Part shown: positions 1 to 9,791 of the stretch, one piece after another
Numbering within the stretch: position 1 is the first letter of the stretch
Layout of the letters: the number at the start of each line of letters is the position of its first letter
Source: Phlegmacium glaucopus
Taxonomy: Eukaryota; Basidiomycota; Agaricomycetes; Agaricales; Cortinariaceae
Direction of reading: 5' to 3'
NCBI GenBank assembly: GCA_015039465.1
Contig: MU130625.1
Span: forward strand, 89,593 to 153,592
Length of the DNA: 64,000 nt
The notes under the pieces: model-generated
Seen by the model: the letters and a program-made list of their open reading frames with translations, nothing else
The model's database searches: none
Told to the model about the DNA's origin: nothing
Program-made: the position numbers and the translations under genes

Positions 1-1016
1 GCCTCCTGTGTAACTTCATCAATGGAGAGTTTGTCTGATAACTCTAGGTCAACCTCACAATCAGTACTAATTGTTTTCAGGGATTTTTGAACAAATGATT
101 GCCATATCTGACGACGACTGACATTGAAATCAGGTGACCCAAAGCTATTATTCCAATATTCAGTGTAAGCTGCAGCTGATGCATGGAAACTATACATTCC
201 ATTTACAACACCATTGGAAAATTGCCAATCAACCCAAGTACTTTGGCCAACTTTCAAATATTGAGCTGAGTTTAAATAAACCTTCTTCCCTTGATCATTG
301 CCAGTTAAAAAGTGTTCATGATCAGCTGAATAAGTTGTGCTACATCCAGGACACTTTCCAGTAAGCACCTGGACATCATGACAAATCTTATTCTGCTTAA
401 TCAGGGCTACTCTTGGTATATCTCTGGTTTTGGTAGCCTGGATCAGAGAACGAGGTTTACATTGTGCAGAAAGGCATACAACAGTTTCTGGGCAGATAAC
501 ATGAACAGGCTGAATATATTCATGAGAAACAGGCTGCAATTTTCCAGTGAATTCTTCATCTTCATTGAAGGGAGTCAACTTCAAAACCTTAGCTAGCCCA
601 TCTAGCATAACAGCTAATGAAGTGATCATATCATCATCACTCTCAGGTTGATTATCTTTCTTGAAAAACTTTGTAGCATCCTCTGGAAAACGAGATTTCA
701 CTCCTTTTGCCAATGCTTTAATCCAAGAAGTAATCTTTGTAGCATGTTCTTCTTGAAAAATCCTCTTTTGCTGACGCCCATGCAAACTGAGTAATTCAGA
801 ATTTTCAGTGACTGTAAATAACATTAAAAGAACTGTTGCCAGAGAGACCTTGGAGCTGAAGTTTTTTGTTACAAAGTCATTAAAGGCTTTGAAAGCTATA
901 TCAGGAAAAGGATGTTCCTGTCTTCCATGCATTGACACAGCTGCCACAGAAGGCAAGAAACAAAGCCAGATTACAATAGACCAAGCCATTGTTGATTGAA
1001 TCACTGCACAGACCAT
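1..1016 (-). CDS. CxC5-type cysteine-cluster protein associated with KDZ transposons (partial, C-terminus off the left edge)
   Basis: An uninterrupted minus-strand frame starts at ATG 1016 (a second in-frame ATG is at 989) and runs off the left edge, about 338 codons. It contains a cysteine cluster: ICPETVVCLSAQC, then about 35 residues later ICHDV, then KCPGC and a DHEHF histidine pair, followed by a WVDWQFSNGVVNG stretch and an aromatic-rich region. This spacing and wording match what I know of the CxC5/CxC6 domains found next to Kyakuja-Dileera-Zisupton (KDZ) transposases in mushrooms. Function is unproven; the clusters are thought to bind metal and perhaps DNA. The N-terminus is hydrophobic (MAWSIVIWLCFLPSVAAVS) and could be a signal peptide or just part of the fold. 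No stop or frameshift is seen. The other half of the KDZ element should lie to the left. Confidence 0.75.
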   Translation of the reverse strand, partial: MVCAVIQSTMAWSIVIWLCFLPSVAAVSMHGRQEHPFPDIAFKAFNDFVTKNFSSKVSLATVLLMLFTVTENSELLSLHGRQQKRIFQEEHATKITSWIKALAKGVKSRFPEDATKFFKKDNQPESDDDMITSLAVMLDGLAKVLKLTPFNEDEEFTGKLQPVSHEYIQPVHVICPETVVCLSAQCKPRSLIQATKTRDIPRVALIKQNKICHDVQVLTGKCPGCSTTYSADHEHFLTGNDQGKKVYLNSAQYLKVGQSTWVDWQFSNGVVNGMYSFHASAAAYTEYWNNSFGSPDFNVSRRQIWQSFVQKSLKTISTDCEVDLELSDKLSIDEVTQE

Positions 1017-1110
1017 AGAGACCAAAGTTGAAAAGATAACGGCCAAATAGCATCCCCTACTGTATCAGAAATTTTACAAAGTTGCAATATTTTCACATAT
1101 CAACATCTAC

Positions 1111-1629
1111 TTACTGCTTCTTATGAGACTTTTTAGAAGATTTCTTTTTAGACTGCTCCTTTTCCTTTTCCTTTCCTTTCCCCTTCTTTTTTTCAACCCA
1201 CCCATCCAAATCTTTCTTTGTATAGAAGGACTTCTCTATACCAAACAAATCATATCCAGACATACAATCCTCCTCCTGCGTCAACCACTTCATCATATCA
1301 GGATACTTCACTGCCTCAGAAAACACTGGATGGAAGTCATCGTAAAATTGGGATTTGGACATGCATAGTTCGATAATTGTCAGGTGAAGTGGCTTCTTTC
1401 CAGGCCAGGTTGTTGAGTTTTGAAGACGGGTATAGGCCTTGTTGATCTCCTGATACTTGGCAAAAGCATGTAAGATGCCCTTATCTGATGCAGCGCCACA
1501 AACACATAGATCCTCCTTCATATCCAATGCCTTTATCAACTCTTCCCGGGTCATAGAAGCTCCAGAAGCTCTAGAATGTTCTTCATCTTTCTTCATCACC
1601 ACAACAGAGTTAGAACGAGATGCAACCAA
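1111..1629 (-). CDS. Hypothetical protein with lysine-rich tail
   Basis: A 172-codon minus-strand frame. It opens with a non-ATG codon at 1629, so the true start is either the internal ATG 12 codons in or an upstream exon. The body (EELIKALDMKEDLCVCGAASDKGILHAFAKYQEINKA and on) is compositionally normal and ends in a K/E/S-rich tail (KKKGKGKEKEKEQSKKK) resembling a nuclear or nucleolar localisation segment. I do not recognise a named domain. It lies between the CxC5 gene and the acidic-protein gene, all on the same strand, so it may belong to the same KDZ-associated cassette or be the 3' exon of the upstream gene; I could not find a clean splice joining it in frame. Confidence 0.45.
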   Translation of the reverse strand: MVASRSNSVVVMKKDEEHSRASGASMTREELIKALDMKEDLCVCGAASDKGILHAFAKYQEINKAYTRLQNSTTWPGKKPLHLTIIELCMSKSQFYDDFHPVFSEAVKYPDMMKWLTQEEDCMSGYDLFGIEKSFYTKKDLDGWVEKKKGKGKEKEKEQSKKKSSKKSHKKQ

Positions 1630-1720
1630 AGAAGGGATATGGAAGTTGAGATTGCCATATTATCAAAAGAGCTCTAATCAAATTTGAGAGATTGATACAT
1701 TACCAATTTATTGGACTCAC

Positions 1721-2660
1721 TGCAAGAATGTGGGTAATATATCCACCTTTATTCTTTGTCCATACCAACTCTTCATCCAACTCCATTGCCATCTTATATC
1801 TGCCTTTGATATTCCAAACCCCATCATCTTGAGTGTAGATATGTTGATTATAATCTAAAATAACCAGTGAAGCTCATAAATGAAAATTTCAAACAAATAA
1901 AGCATACTCTTTACTGGTGAGAATCTACCAGCAATCTCTTTGAGGACAGGCTTAACTGTGGGATGGACTTCATGCTTGAATGAAGCTGAAGGCTTGAGAT
2001 TTGTGAAGTCCACATCTGCTGGATTCTGATTTGAAAAATATAAAAGGACTTTGCCTTCAACAGGCATAGCATTCTCCTCAACAATATCTCCTGCATCAGC
2101 AAAATTGAAGACATTGCCATAGGCATTGCCACGAGAGAAGCCACCAGTCACCCGTGAAGATCCTTCAAGATGGGGAGGGCTATTTGGTGGACTGACCATC
2201 TGAATATCCTCTAAATTCTCCCTCTCCCTCTCCCTCTCCCTCTCCCTCCTCCTCCTCCTCCTCCTTCCCCTCCTCCTCCTCCTCCTCCTTCCCCTTCCCC
2301 TTCTTCCCCTTCCCCTCCTCCTCCTCTTTCTCCTCCTCCTCCTTCTCCTCCTCCTCCTCCTCCTCCTCCTCTTCATCACTTTCATTGCTGCTGGTGTTAG
2401 CAACCATAGTGGTGGATGTAGATGGCTTTGCCACCTCCACTGCACGCCTTGCACGGGATGAAGGAACTGAGAGTGTGGTTGGGACACTGGTGTTCATCTG
2501 CAGTCTCTTTGGGGGAGCCACAGAGATGCCTGAGTCCTCAAGAAGACGTTCAGACCTACATAGAAAAATAATGCTGAGACAAAAATTTCATACTAAGGTA
2601 ACAATATTACCTTGGTAAATGTGCCAAATGAGCAGCATCTAAAGGAGTGTCCTGATCATT
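1721..2660 (-). CDS. Multi-exon hypothetical protein with long Glu-rich tract (partial model)
   Basis: Three consecutive minus-strand exons can be joined in phase: 2660-2611, 2555-1908 and 1854-1721, with GT..AG introns (donors GTAATA and GTATGC; acceptors TGTAG and TTTAG). The joined product reads through AHLPRSERLLEDSGIS, a run of about 60 Glu/Lys/Gly residues encoded by the GA-rich microsatellite, then an ordered part with KVLLYFSNQNPADVDF and YTQDDGVWNIKGRYKMA. Further 5' exons probably exist upstream of 2660. Exon 1854-1721 ends at a GTGAGT donor whose partner exon is uncertain. No recognised domain. Neighbouring strand and spacing suggest it is part of the same transposon-associated gene group. 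The arginine-rich reading of the microsatellite in another frame is an artefact. Confidence 0.45.
2219..2376. repeat. Polypyrimidine/polypurine microsatellite inside a coding exon
   Basis: About 155 bp of CTC/CCT/TCC triplets with (CCCTCT) hexamers; on the minus strand it is nearly pure purine and encodes a Glu/Gly/Lys tract. Length variation in multiples of three would keep the reading frame. Confidence 0.9.
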
Positions 2661-2834
2661 CTGCAATGAAGTTTTCCTTCAAAAAAATAGACAATAAATT
2701 ATTTTATTGACAGTGGTCTAATTGTATATACATACCTGATAATGATAATAGTTTGACAAAATAACATAAAGAATAAAAAGAATAAAAAGAATTAGAATGC
2801 ATGTATTGATAGGACACAGGTAGGTGTTATTTAC

Positions 2835-3840
2835 TTACCTAAATAGTAAAGTTGATTAATGAAACACACGTACGACAAGCGTACATGTGTTTCGTGTGGT
2901 TAAACATTGCAGATGGGGGATAACATACCTACAAAAGGTCAAAAAGTTAGACGGAACGCACATACGTGCGTCCAGGAGAGGCTAAATGGGGGTGGTGGTA
3001 ATTACTTACCTAAATAGTAAAATAATTAGTGAAACACACGTACGACAAGCGTATGTGTGTTTCGTATGGTTAAACACTGCGGATGGGGGATAACATACCT
3101 ACAAAAGGTCAAAAAGTTAGACGGAACGCACATACGTGCATCCAGGAGAGGCTAAACGAGGGTGGTGGTAATTACTTACCTAAATAGTAAAAGTAGTTAA
3201 TAAAACACACGTACGACGAGTCGTACATGTGTTTCGTGTGGTTAAATGATGGGATGGGGGGATGACATACCTACAAAAAAATGTCAGACCGAACACACAT
3301 GCATGTGTCCGGGGGGGGCCTAAACAAGGGTGTAGTGACTTACCTAAATAGTAAAAGTAATTATTGAAACGCACGTACGAGGGTACGTGTGTTTGGGTGG
3401 TTAAATGATGGAATAGGGGGGATAACATACCTAAAAAAAATCAAAAAAATCAGACCAAATGCATGTATGTGCGTTCGGGGGGGAGGGGGTTAGATGAGGG
3501 TGGTAGTTGCTTACCTAAATAGTAAGAGTGATTAATAAAATGCACATACGGCAAGTGTACGTGCGTTTGGGTGGTTAAACAATGGGATGGGAGGATAACA
3601 TACCTACAAAAATCAAAAATCAGACCGAACACACGTACATGCGTTCGGGAGAGGTTAGATGAGGGTGGTGGTAGTTACTTACCTAGATAGTAAAAGTGGT
3701 TAGTAAAATGCACGTACGGCGAGCATACATGTGTTCGGGGTGGTTAACCAATGAGGGGGAGATGACACACCTATACAAAGGACAGAAAGTCAGACCAGAC
3801 GCACATATGTGCGTCCGGGGGTGGGTTAAACGAGGGAAAA
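2835..3840. repeat. Tandem satellite, about 169-bp unit, six copies, each with two palindromes
   Basis: The landmark TTACCTAAATAGTAAA recurs near 2835, 3006, 3175, 3340, 3511 and 3679, giving units of 165-171 bp. Each unit holds two imperfect palindromes: one like ACACACGTACG..CGTACATGTGT (arms about 11 nt, loop about 4) and one like GCACATACGTGC. Units diverge mainly by transitions while the palindromes stay self-complementary. The short ORFs here (for example 3180-3428 minus) are products of the repeat. Confidence 0.85.
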
Positions 3841-4226
3841 GTAGACTACATACCTTTCTTTATTGTTTACTTTGCCTTTTCCATCCTTTCTCCTCCTTTC
3901 TGATGTTTTTCCTTCTGTTTTTTTTGGTCGTTTTCCCATCTTCGTCAGTGCCACGTGGCAGTGACTTTGATTTCTTTGATTTTTGTTGTGATTTGTTGGC
4001 ATTTGATTGCTGGCATTTGCGTGTGGTCGATGCAGGGGGCGTTGACCCGCCATTCTTGGTGCTGGAATGGGTGGTCTTGGGCATGGTGGTCATTGGTGTT
4101 ATCGATGAGATGTGACAAATGTAACGGGTTGTGATGTGATGAGCTACATTACAGCTCAGAGGCCGCTTGTGCCGAAAAGCCAAAATATGGAGGTAATAAA
4201 TACCTTACCTTTACTATGCCAAGAAA
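3841..4226. other. No recognisable gene
   Basis: A 139-codon open frame at 3696-4115 on the plus strand begins inside the satellite and reads phenylalanine-rich, low-complexity protein. The overlapping minus frame is lysine-rich. I see no domain, splice structure or repeat family. Confidence 0.5.
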
Positions 4227-4291
4227 GTCCTCATGGCTCAGTTGGCTTCAGCGCCCTGTTGTATGCACGGGGCCCTGGGTTCAATTCTCGT
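4227..4291 (+). repeat. tRNA-like head of a SINE, split by an LTR insertion
   Basis: From 4227 the sequence has an A box TGGCTCAGTTGG at 4234-4245 (tRNA positions 8-19) and a B box GGTTCAATTC at 4278-4287 (about position 52), the canonical polymerase III promoter spacing. The acceptor and T-stem pairings are broken, so it is not a functional tRNA. The element is cut at 4291 by the LTR at 4292-5173 (TSD TCGT) and resumes at 5178 with an AT-rich TTATTGTTACTATTATG-type tail to about 5230. A tRNA-derived SINE is the best explanation; a tRNA pseudogene is the alternative. Confidence 0.55.
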
Positions 4292-5173
4292 TGATGTACC
4301 TGCGGTGGGATCAGACCGCAAGTAGTGACGTAGTTCAGAGGGGTTAATGTAGATTTCCTCGATAGAAGTTAAAGAGAAGTCCGCGGTATTGAAATATGCA
4401 AGAAGAGTAGACCGCGAGGATAGTGAAGTTTGCGAATGATTACGCGGTTCGCAAAGTAGCTTAAAGGATGAGACTATTGACTTAGAACGTTGCTGCAAAG
4501 TTTATGGGATCAAAACTCTGGCCGTCTCTTGTTCACCTTGCCTCCTACTTGCTACAGGTACTTAATACAAGAGTAACAAGCTAAGCCAGGTGCGGATATG
4601 CGAAACAGTAATGTAAAAATTGAGCTAATGCGAAGTCACATGAGCCCAGTAGTTTGGTAACAAAGAGATAGGGGATAGAATAAAAATAAAAGTGATGAGT
4701 AAGGAGGTCAGTTGAATGACCTCCTGTTTCGAAGGAGAGGATAAAATAATAATATATATGGAAAATCAAAAGAAAGTAAGTTGAAAACAAACACGGACCG
4801 CGATCAAACCAGTGAAAGGGATGCGTATGCGAGCCGTGAAAGACCGCAAGATTAAAGAGAAGCTGTGCGAAGATGTGGTTGCGAAGGAAAGAAATGGCTA
4901 AGTCCAGTATTGATAGAGAAAGCTGAAGATATGTCGAAGTACGAAATGCGAAGAGGAACGAGGGTATGTTGGATAGTTAAGGAGGTCGTAGGAGTGATGT
5001 GCGGAGGTCATGCGAGGAATATAGTATGTTGTGCGAGATGCGGAGGATGTGCGAGAACTGCAAATGATGGTGCGAACGAAACTGGTACCCGCGAGGTATC
5101 TGCGTATACTGTGAAGTTGTTAAAACGCAAAAATAACCAGTTTAAGAACCTAGAGGTTATATGGGTCCTATCA
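4292..5173 (+). mobile_element. Solo LTR, family LTR-A, copy 1 (882 bp)
   Basis: Begins TGATGTACCTGCGG and ends ATGGGTCCTATCA (TG..CA), flanked by a perfect 4-bp duplication TCGT at 4288-4291 and 5174-5177. Two other copies (15960-16840 and 21264-22143) have the same ends, the same orientation and their own 4-bp duplications, which fixes the boundaries. It contains a conserved hairpin AGGAGGTCA-GTTGAA-TGACCTCCT near 4701-4724. No coding frame, primer-binding site or second LTR is seen, so it is a solo LTR or LTR-like non-autonomous element whose parent is not in the window. Confidence 0.88.
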
Positions 5174-5177
5174 TCGT

Positions 5178-5851
5178 TCATGTCTTTTTATTGTTACTAT
5201 TATGTAATAATGTGTATTAATATGTAATAGCAATAATAATATGTAACTAAGTCCGGGATTTTTGGAATAAGTCCGGTGGATCTGGTTGGTCTCCGGACAG
5301 GAATTATTCTGGAAATTCTGGTGAAAAAGGTCAGACCAAGACCGGAATAATTCCTGAAAAAGGCTGGACCACCAGCCAAAGTTGGATTCCACCAGAATCC
5401 GACTGGAATATGTGGGGGAGTGTAAAGACCTCCCTGACCTTAACAAAAACCTTAACACAACCTTAACAAAAAACCTTAACAAAACCTTAACAGAAGTATT
5501 TTCCCAGCCAATTTGTGTCTTATTTGCTTGGATCCACTCAGAATATGCTTGGACTCCTTGGACTCCACTCAGGATCTGCTCAGACTCCTCGGACTCTGCT
5601 CAGAATTTGCTCAGACTCCTCAGACTCCGCTCATAATTTGCTCAGACTCCTCGGAATCCCTGGGGGACTGTAAATTACTGATCTATAAAATAAATCCAGA
5701 ACAGTGAAACAGGAGCTCCAGAGGAGCTAGGTGAAATGGGGAGATAAAATATAAGAACTAAAGCAAAATAGGAAACAGGAGACTGGTCATCGCTCCAAGG
5801 GTGCTGATTAGCTAATGAGTGATGCAGTGATGTATGAGCAATGCAGCAATG
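5178..5851. repeat. Remnants: SINE tail, an X-family terminus, telomere-like and CTCAGACTCC repeats
   Basis: 5178-5230 is the SINE tail. 5240-5432 holds GGAATAATTCC and TCCGGTGGAT palindromic motifs and ends in GTGGGGGAGTGTAAAGACCT, an outward terminus of the X/Y transposon group. 5433-5495 is a (CCTTAACAAAA)n array like that inside the mini-X at 18594. 5530-5660 is a CTCAGACTCCTCGGACTC array. No partner end or TSD was found for the 5432 terminus, so these are probably pieces of more than one broken element. Confidence 0.6.
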
Positions 5852-7507
5852 CAGTACTTTTCTGTCCCCCACCAGTTCCACTCAGATCTGATCAGAACCA
5901 GTCAGAATCGGAGCAGATCTGAGCAGTTCTGACTGGTTCTGATCAGAACTGCAATACTTATAAGTCAATTCCTACTAATTCATCTTTTCTAACTTTTCAA
6001 ACATATCAATTTAAATTTAAGAAGTTTATTGAGGGGGGATTAGTTACTAATACATTAGAATCACAAAATAATATATTTAGTTAATATCAGAAAAATGAAA
6101 TAAAGGCAGTAGGTGGTCAAAATGGGTGGGTAGAGTGTAAAAATGGGTGGGTAGAGTGTAGAAATGGATGGGTAGAGTGTAGAAATGGATCAGTAGGGGG
6201 TGGAAATGGGGGTGATGGGGGTGAAACGGGGGTGATGGGCATCTATTTGTCATCGTCGGGGTGTATTCATTGTCATCTGGGCGTCATTGGGGTGTATTCG
6301 TCATCTTGAGCATCTATTTGTTGTTGTTGGGGTGTATTTGTTGTTGTTGGGGTGTATTTGTTATCATTGGGGTGTATTTGTCGTCATTGGGGTGTATTTG
6401 TCATCATTGGGGTGTATTTGTCATCACGGGGGGTGTATTTGTTGTCTTGGGGCCTAGTTGTTGTCATGGGTGGGTATTCGTCGTCCTCGGGGCGTATTCA
6501 TCATTGTCAGGGTGTATTCGTCATTGTGGGGGTGTATTCGTCGTCTCGGGCATCTATTTGTCGTCGTGGGGGGTGCATTCATTGTCGTTGGGGTGAATTC
6601 AGCGTTGTGGGGGTATATTCATTGTTGTGGACGTGTATTTGTCGTCTTGGGCATCTATTTGTCATCGTGGGGGTGTTTGTCATCGTGGGTATCTATTCAT
6701 CGTCATGGGCATCTATTTGTCATTGTGGGGGGGTATTTGTCGTCGTGGGCGTCTAGTAGTTGTTGTGGACGTGTGTGCGTCATCATACATGTGTACGGGT
6801 TGTTTTTTGTGTTGTTCTTGTTGTACATGTGTTGCGTCGTTGTACACGTCGTGTGTGGTTGTTGTAGGCGTAGTGGTTGTTTGTTGTCATTGTACATGTT
6901 GTATGTCGTCGTCGTCGTCATACATGACCTATTATAACATGTTAGCAGTGAATTAGAATAGAATAAAATAACAAAATATCCCTCCCTCGGATGGGAGGGT
7001 TACCATTGGTTATGGTCCTCATTGTTATGGCGGCTGTCGAAATGGGCATTGTTGAAAATGGGTGGTGTGAGAAACAGAAGATGAGATCAACAAACAGTGA
7101 CGGGTGCATCACATGTGATCACGTGATCACACCCCTTGCACTGAACAAAATACATGATTTTGATGGCAACAATGTCATTGCCATCTAATCTCAATATATT
7201 GGTTTGTTGTGCTACTTGACATATTACTAATTATATTATTTTTCTAGTAAACTTAAGTGATTCATTTGTTGATCTAACTTAATTCTGCTCGGAATCTGAC
7301 CAGATTCTGCTTGGAAATGGTCAGATTCTGCTTGGAAATTGGTCAGAATTAAATCTGATTAGATCTGATCAGATCTGGTATTTCTGATCAGATCTGATCA
7401 GAATCTGGTCAGAAAAATTGGCCCTATTACTGCCATTTGGGCTTGTAAAAATTCTGACCAATTCTGATCAGATCTGATCAGATCTGGTGGATCACAGCAA
7501 AGACCTC
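5852..7507 (+). mobile_element. hAT-like non-autonomous element X, copy X1 (1656 bp)
   Basis: Left end CAGTACTTTTCTGTCCCCC, right end reads ..GGATCACAGCAAAGACCTC, so the two ends are imperfect inverted repeats (CAGTACTTTTCTGT against GAGGTCTTTGCTGT). Both subterminal regions are arrays of TCTGATCAGA-type palindromes. The interior is AT-rich, then a GTCGT-rich minisatellite (6230-6925), then a conserved block with GTGATCACGTGATCAC at 7115-7130. No transposase is present. Sister copies are X2 and X3. Flanking octamers differ (CAGCAATG and AACTTTTG), so unlike the others this copy has no TSD and may be recombined. Confidence 0.75.
6230..6925. repeat. GTCGTCRTGGGCGTCTATT minisatellite inside X1
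   Basis: Degenerate tandem units of about 19-22 bp built from TTTGTCRTCRTTGGGGTGTA. The same motif fills the interiors of X2, X3, Y and X4. Open frames here in all phases (for example 6261-6937) arise because the repeat lacks stop codons; they are not genes. Confidence 0.9.
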
Positions 7508-7776
7508 AACTTTTGGTATTTCTCTCTGAGTCTATCCAGATCATCAGAGAGCCAAACAGAATTATTTTGACAAGCCTCAAGCTGAGTTGAGAGTGATTCA
7601 CATAAAGAAGTATTTTCTGCAAGAGAAGCCCTCAAACTCAAGATAACTATGTTGGCAGACTCAAGCTCAGAATGCAGATCAGAGACATCTGTTTCCAACT
7701 GAGGGGTAACCTCTGAGACTTTTGCACCCTTCTGAGCATTAGCTTTCCTGGAGACAGTAGTCTTCTTAGGAGGCAT
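7508..7776 (-). pseudogene. N-terminal fragment of a coiled-coil protein, interrupted by X1
   Basis: Reads MPPKKTTVSRKANAQKG then a heptad-like stretch (LHSELESANIVILSLRASLAENTSL), consistent with a coiled coil. The ATG is at 7776. The frame reaches REKYQKL exactly where the X1 right end (GAGGTCTTTG on this strand) begins and then stops within the transposon. The remainder of the gene is not recognisable beyond the other end of X1. No known family assigned. Confidence 0.5.
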
Positions 7777-8150
7777 GATGTCACCTGTCAGAATCTCATA
7801 AGTTATAAATAGAACATTTTTAAACTCTTAAACACTTGCTTTGGAGGTAAACTACTGTTGGGTTAATCAGAATATAACTTCAAGCTTGTTCAGCTCAGAG
7901 GGAGGTGGTAGTTAAGAGGAGAGAGATACTAAGCCATGAGGTGCATGCATGCATGAGTTCAGGTTGAGTTCAGGTTCAACTGTTTTGGGGGTGGCTGTGC
8001 TCTCTATCTGTGCACTGAAACTTCTAAGCAATATAACACTTCAATTATTCATTTCTGCAACATATTTTGATGATGAAAATTTCTCTACAATGTATTACAA
8101 ACATTTCTCAGCAGTTATTTTATTTTATTGCAAACTCAGGACCCTATAAA
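7777..8150. other. Non-coding, nothing recognised
   Basis: AT-rich intergenic DNA upstream of the fragment at 7508-7776. I see no repeat or gene apart from a short TGCATGCATGCATG run near 7943. Confidence 0.5.
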
Positions 8151-9050
8151 TGGGCAATTTCTACCCACATCCCTAGCAAAATGTGATTTTTTCGACTTCC
8201 AGCCACTAGAACACTTCAGAAACTGGTTTCCATAACTAGTTTTGGTGTTGCGAAATGCTTTAATATGTACATTTAACATTTATCAGTAGTTATTTTATCT
8301 TATTTTGCACCCAGATCCTTATAAATGAACTGTTTCCAGCTAAATCCTTGAAAAAATGCAGTTTTGGCAACTTCTAGCCTATAGAACACTTCTAAAACTT
8401 GTTTCTGTAACTCATCCTATTGACACAAAATCTCTACCATGTATTATAAACATTTCTCAGAAGTTAAATATTTTATTTCATGTTCAGACCCTTACAAATG
8501 AGTGAGCTACTGCCAATTCCCACCCAAAAATGCGAATTGTGTGAATTCAAACCTATAGAAATCTTCAGAAAATAGTCTCTGCAGCTATTTATGTGACCAA
8601 AAATCCTCTACAGTGTATTAAAAACATTCCTCAGGAGTTTTATTATTTTATTTCACACTTAAAATCCTACAATTGAACAAACTCCACCCAAATCCCTGCT
8701 AAATTGCAATTTTTGAGACTTCCAGCCTATAGAACCCCTCAGAAACTGGGTTCTGCAACCTATCCTGGTAACAAATATTACTCTACTATGTATAATATTA
8801 TTTCTTAGGAGTTACATTTTGTTATTCTGCCTTCAACCCTTCACAAATGAGTGATCTTCAGCTAATTCTCACACAAATTATGAAGTTTGAGACTTCCAAC
8901 CTATAGAACACTTCATAAACTAGTTTCCATAACTCATCTTGGTGATAATAAATGCTCTAAAATATACCCTAAACATTTCTCAGGAGTTAAACCTTCTGAT
9001 TTTACATGTTGAGCCTAATAAAATGAGTGATAACAAGCCAATGCCAGTCA
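8150..9050. repeat. Degenerate tandem satellite, about 173-bp unit
   Basis: The landmark CTTCCAGCCTATAGAACACTT recurs in diverged form near 8199, 8378, 8545, 8717, 8891 and 9064 (spacing 167-179 bp), together with a second landmark ACATTTCTCAGGAGTTA. Identity between units looks modest, so the array is old. The last unit continues into the inverted repeat at 9051-9279. Confidence 0.8.
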
Positions 9051-9279
9051 AATTGATGGCTGAAGCTTCTAAGGAATAGAACTCTTCAACAACTCATTTA
9101 TGAGATTTGTTTTGGTGAGAGAATATGCTACCCATATCTCATACTTGGAGCATGAAATTAAAAATTATAATCCCTGAGAACTGTTAAGAATCGAAAATAT
9201 AGCATATTCTCTCACCAAAACAAATCTCATAAATGAGTTGTTGAAGTGTTCTATTCCTTAGAAGCTTCAGCCATCAATT
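9051..9279. repeat. 80-bp inverted repeat (long hairpin) ending the satellite
   Basis: Arms 9051-9130 and 9200-9279 are reverse complements over 80 bp with one mismatch that I could find (GAACTCTTC against GAAGTGTTC), separated by 69 bp. Transcription in either direction would give a long, nearly perfect hairpin. Confidence 0.88.
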
Positions 9280-9359
9280 TGGCTGGGGAAACATGCATCC
9301 AGGAACAATTACACACATTCATAAAATTTTATTTATTATATCTGATTCACATCCTATTT

Positions 9360-9706
9360 ATATGGATATAGATGACTCAAACTCCCCTCTGGGAATGTTG
9401 TACAGAGGAGGAAGTCAGTGTCTCACTTTCTGAAGTGTGACACAGGTGTGACACATGCCAAGCCAGATGTCACGGGTGACAGGTGTTGCCCACCACCAGA
9501 ATAATATATAACATCACTGTATTCCCTAAATAGGAATGAGGTAGGACCAAACTAGGAATGGTGTAGGAATGGTCAGGACAATGGTGGGAATGAACAGGAC
9601 TATACCAGGAATAGCAGGACTATACTAGGAATCCTAGGAATAGCAGGACTATACTAGGAATCCTAGTGGAGTCCATTAGGACTTGGTGGGGGAGTGTAAA
9701 GTTCTG
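9360..9706. mobile_element. X-group terminus with GGACTATACTAGGAATCC subterminal repeats (incomplete element)
   Basis: Ends at 9706 with GTGGGGGAGTGTAAAGTTCTG, the reverse complement of an X-type left end (CAGAACTTTACACTCCC). The preceding 150 bp are repeats of AGGAATCCTAGGAATAGCAG. The other end and a duplicated octamer (CGCAGAAG follows on the right) were not found, so limits on the left are approximate. Confidence 0.5.
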
Positions 9707-9791
9707 CGCAGAAGACCAAAGCTGATAAGGTATATCTGTTTGTGCTAATTCAAATACTCTGAAATATATTGAGTCGTAACTTATGTAGTCC

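Noticed and set aside
1855..2487. Arg-rich protein (poly-R tract)
   Set aside because: Its 5' part is an alternative phase of the GA-rich microsatellite; only the acidic phase connects to flanking exons in frame.
4227..4291. A functional tRNA gene
   Set aside because: Boxes A and B are good, but acceptor and T stems do not pair and the 3' part is separated by an LTR.
6261..6956. Overlapping long reading frames rich in Val/Ser/Gly/Tyr (also at 24042-24976, 28105-29488, 35120-35654, 61408-61863)
   Set aside because: They are translations of a stop-poor minisatellite, open in several phases and strands at once, with no start context or splice signals.
5844..7515. Target duplication of X1
   Set aside because: Flanking octamers CAGCAATG and AACTTTTG do not match; this copy is probably recombined.
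8150..9290. CRISPR-like array
   Set aside because: Units are 173 bp, contiguous and diverged, without regular spacers; eukaryotic context.
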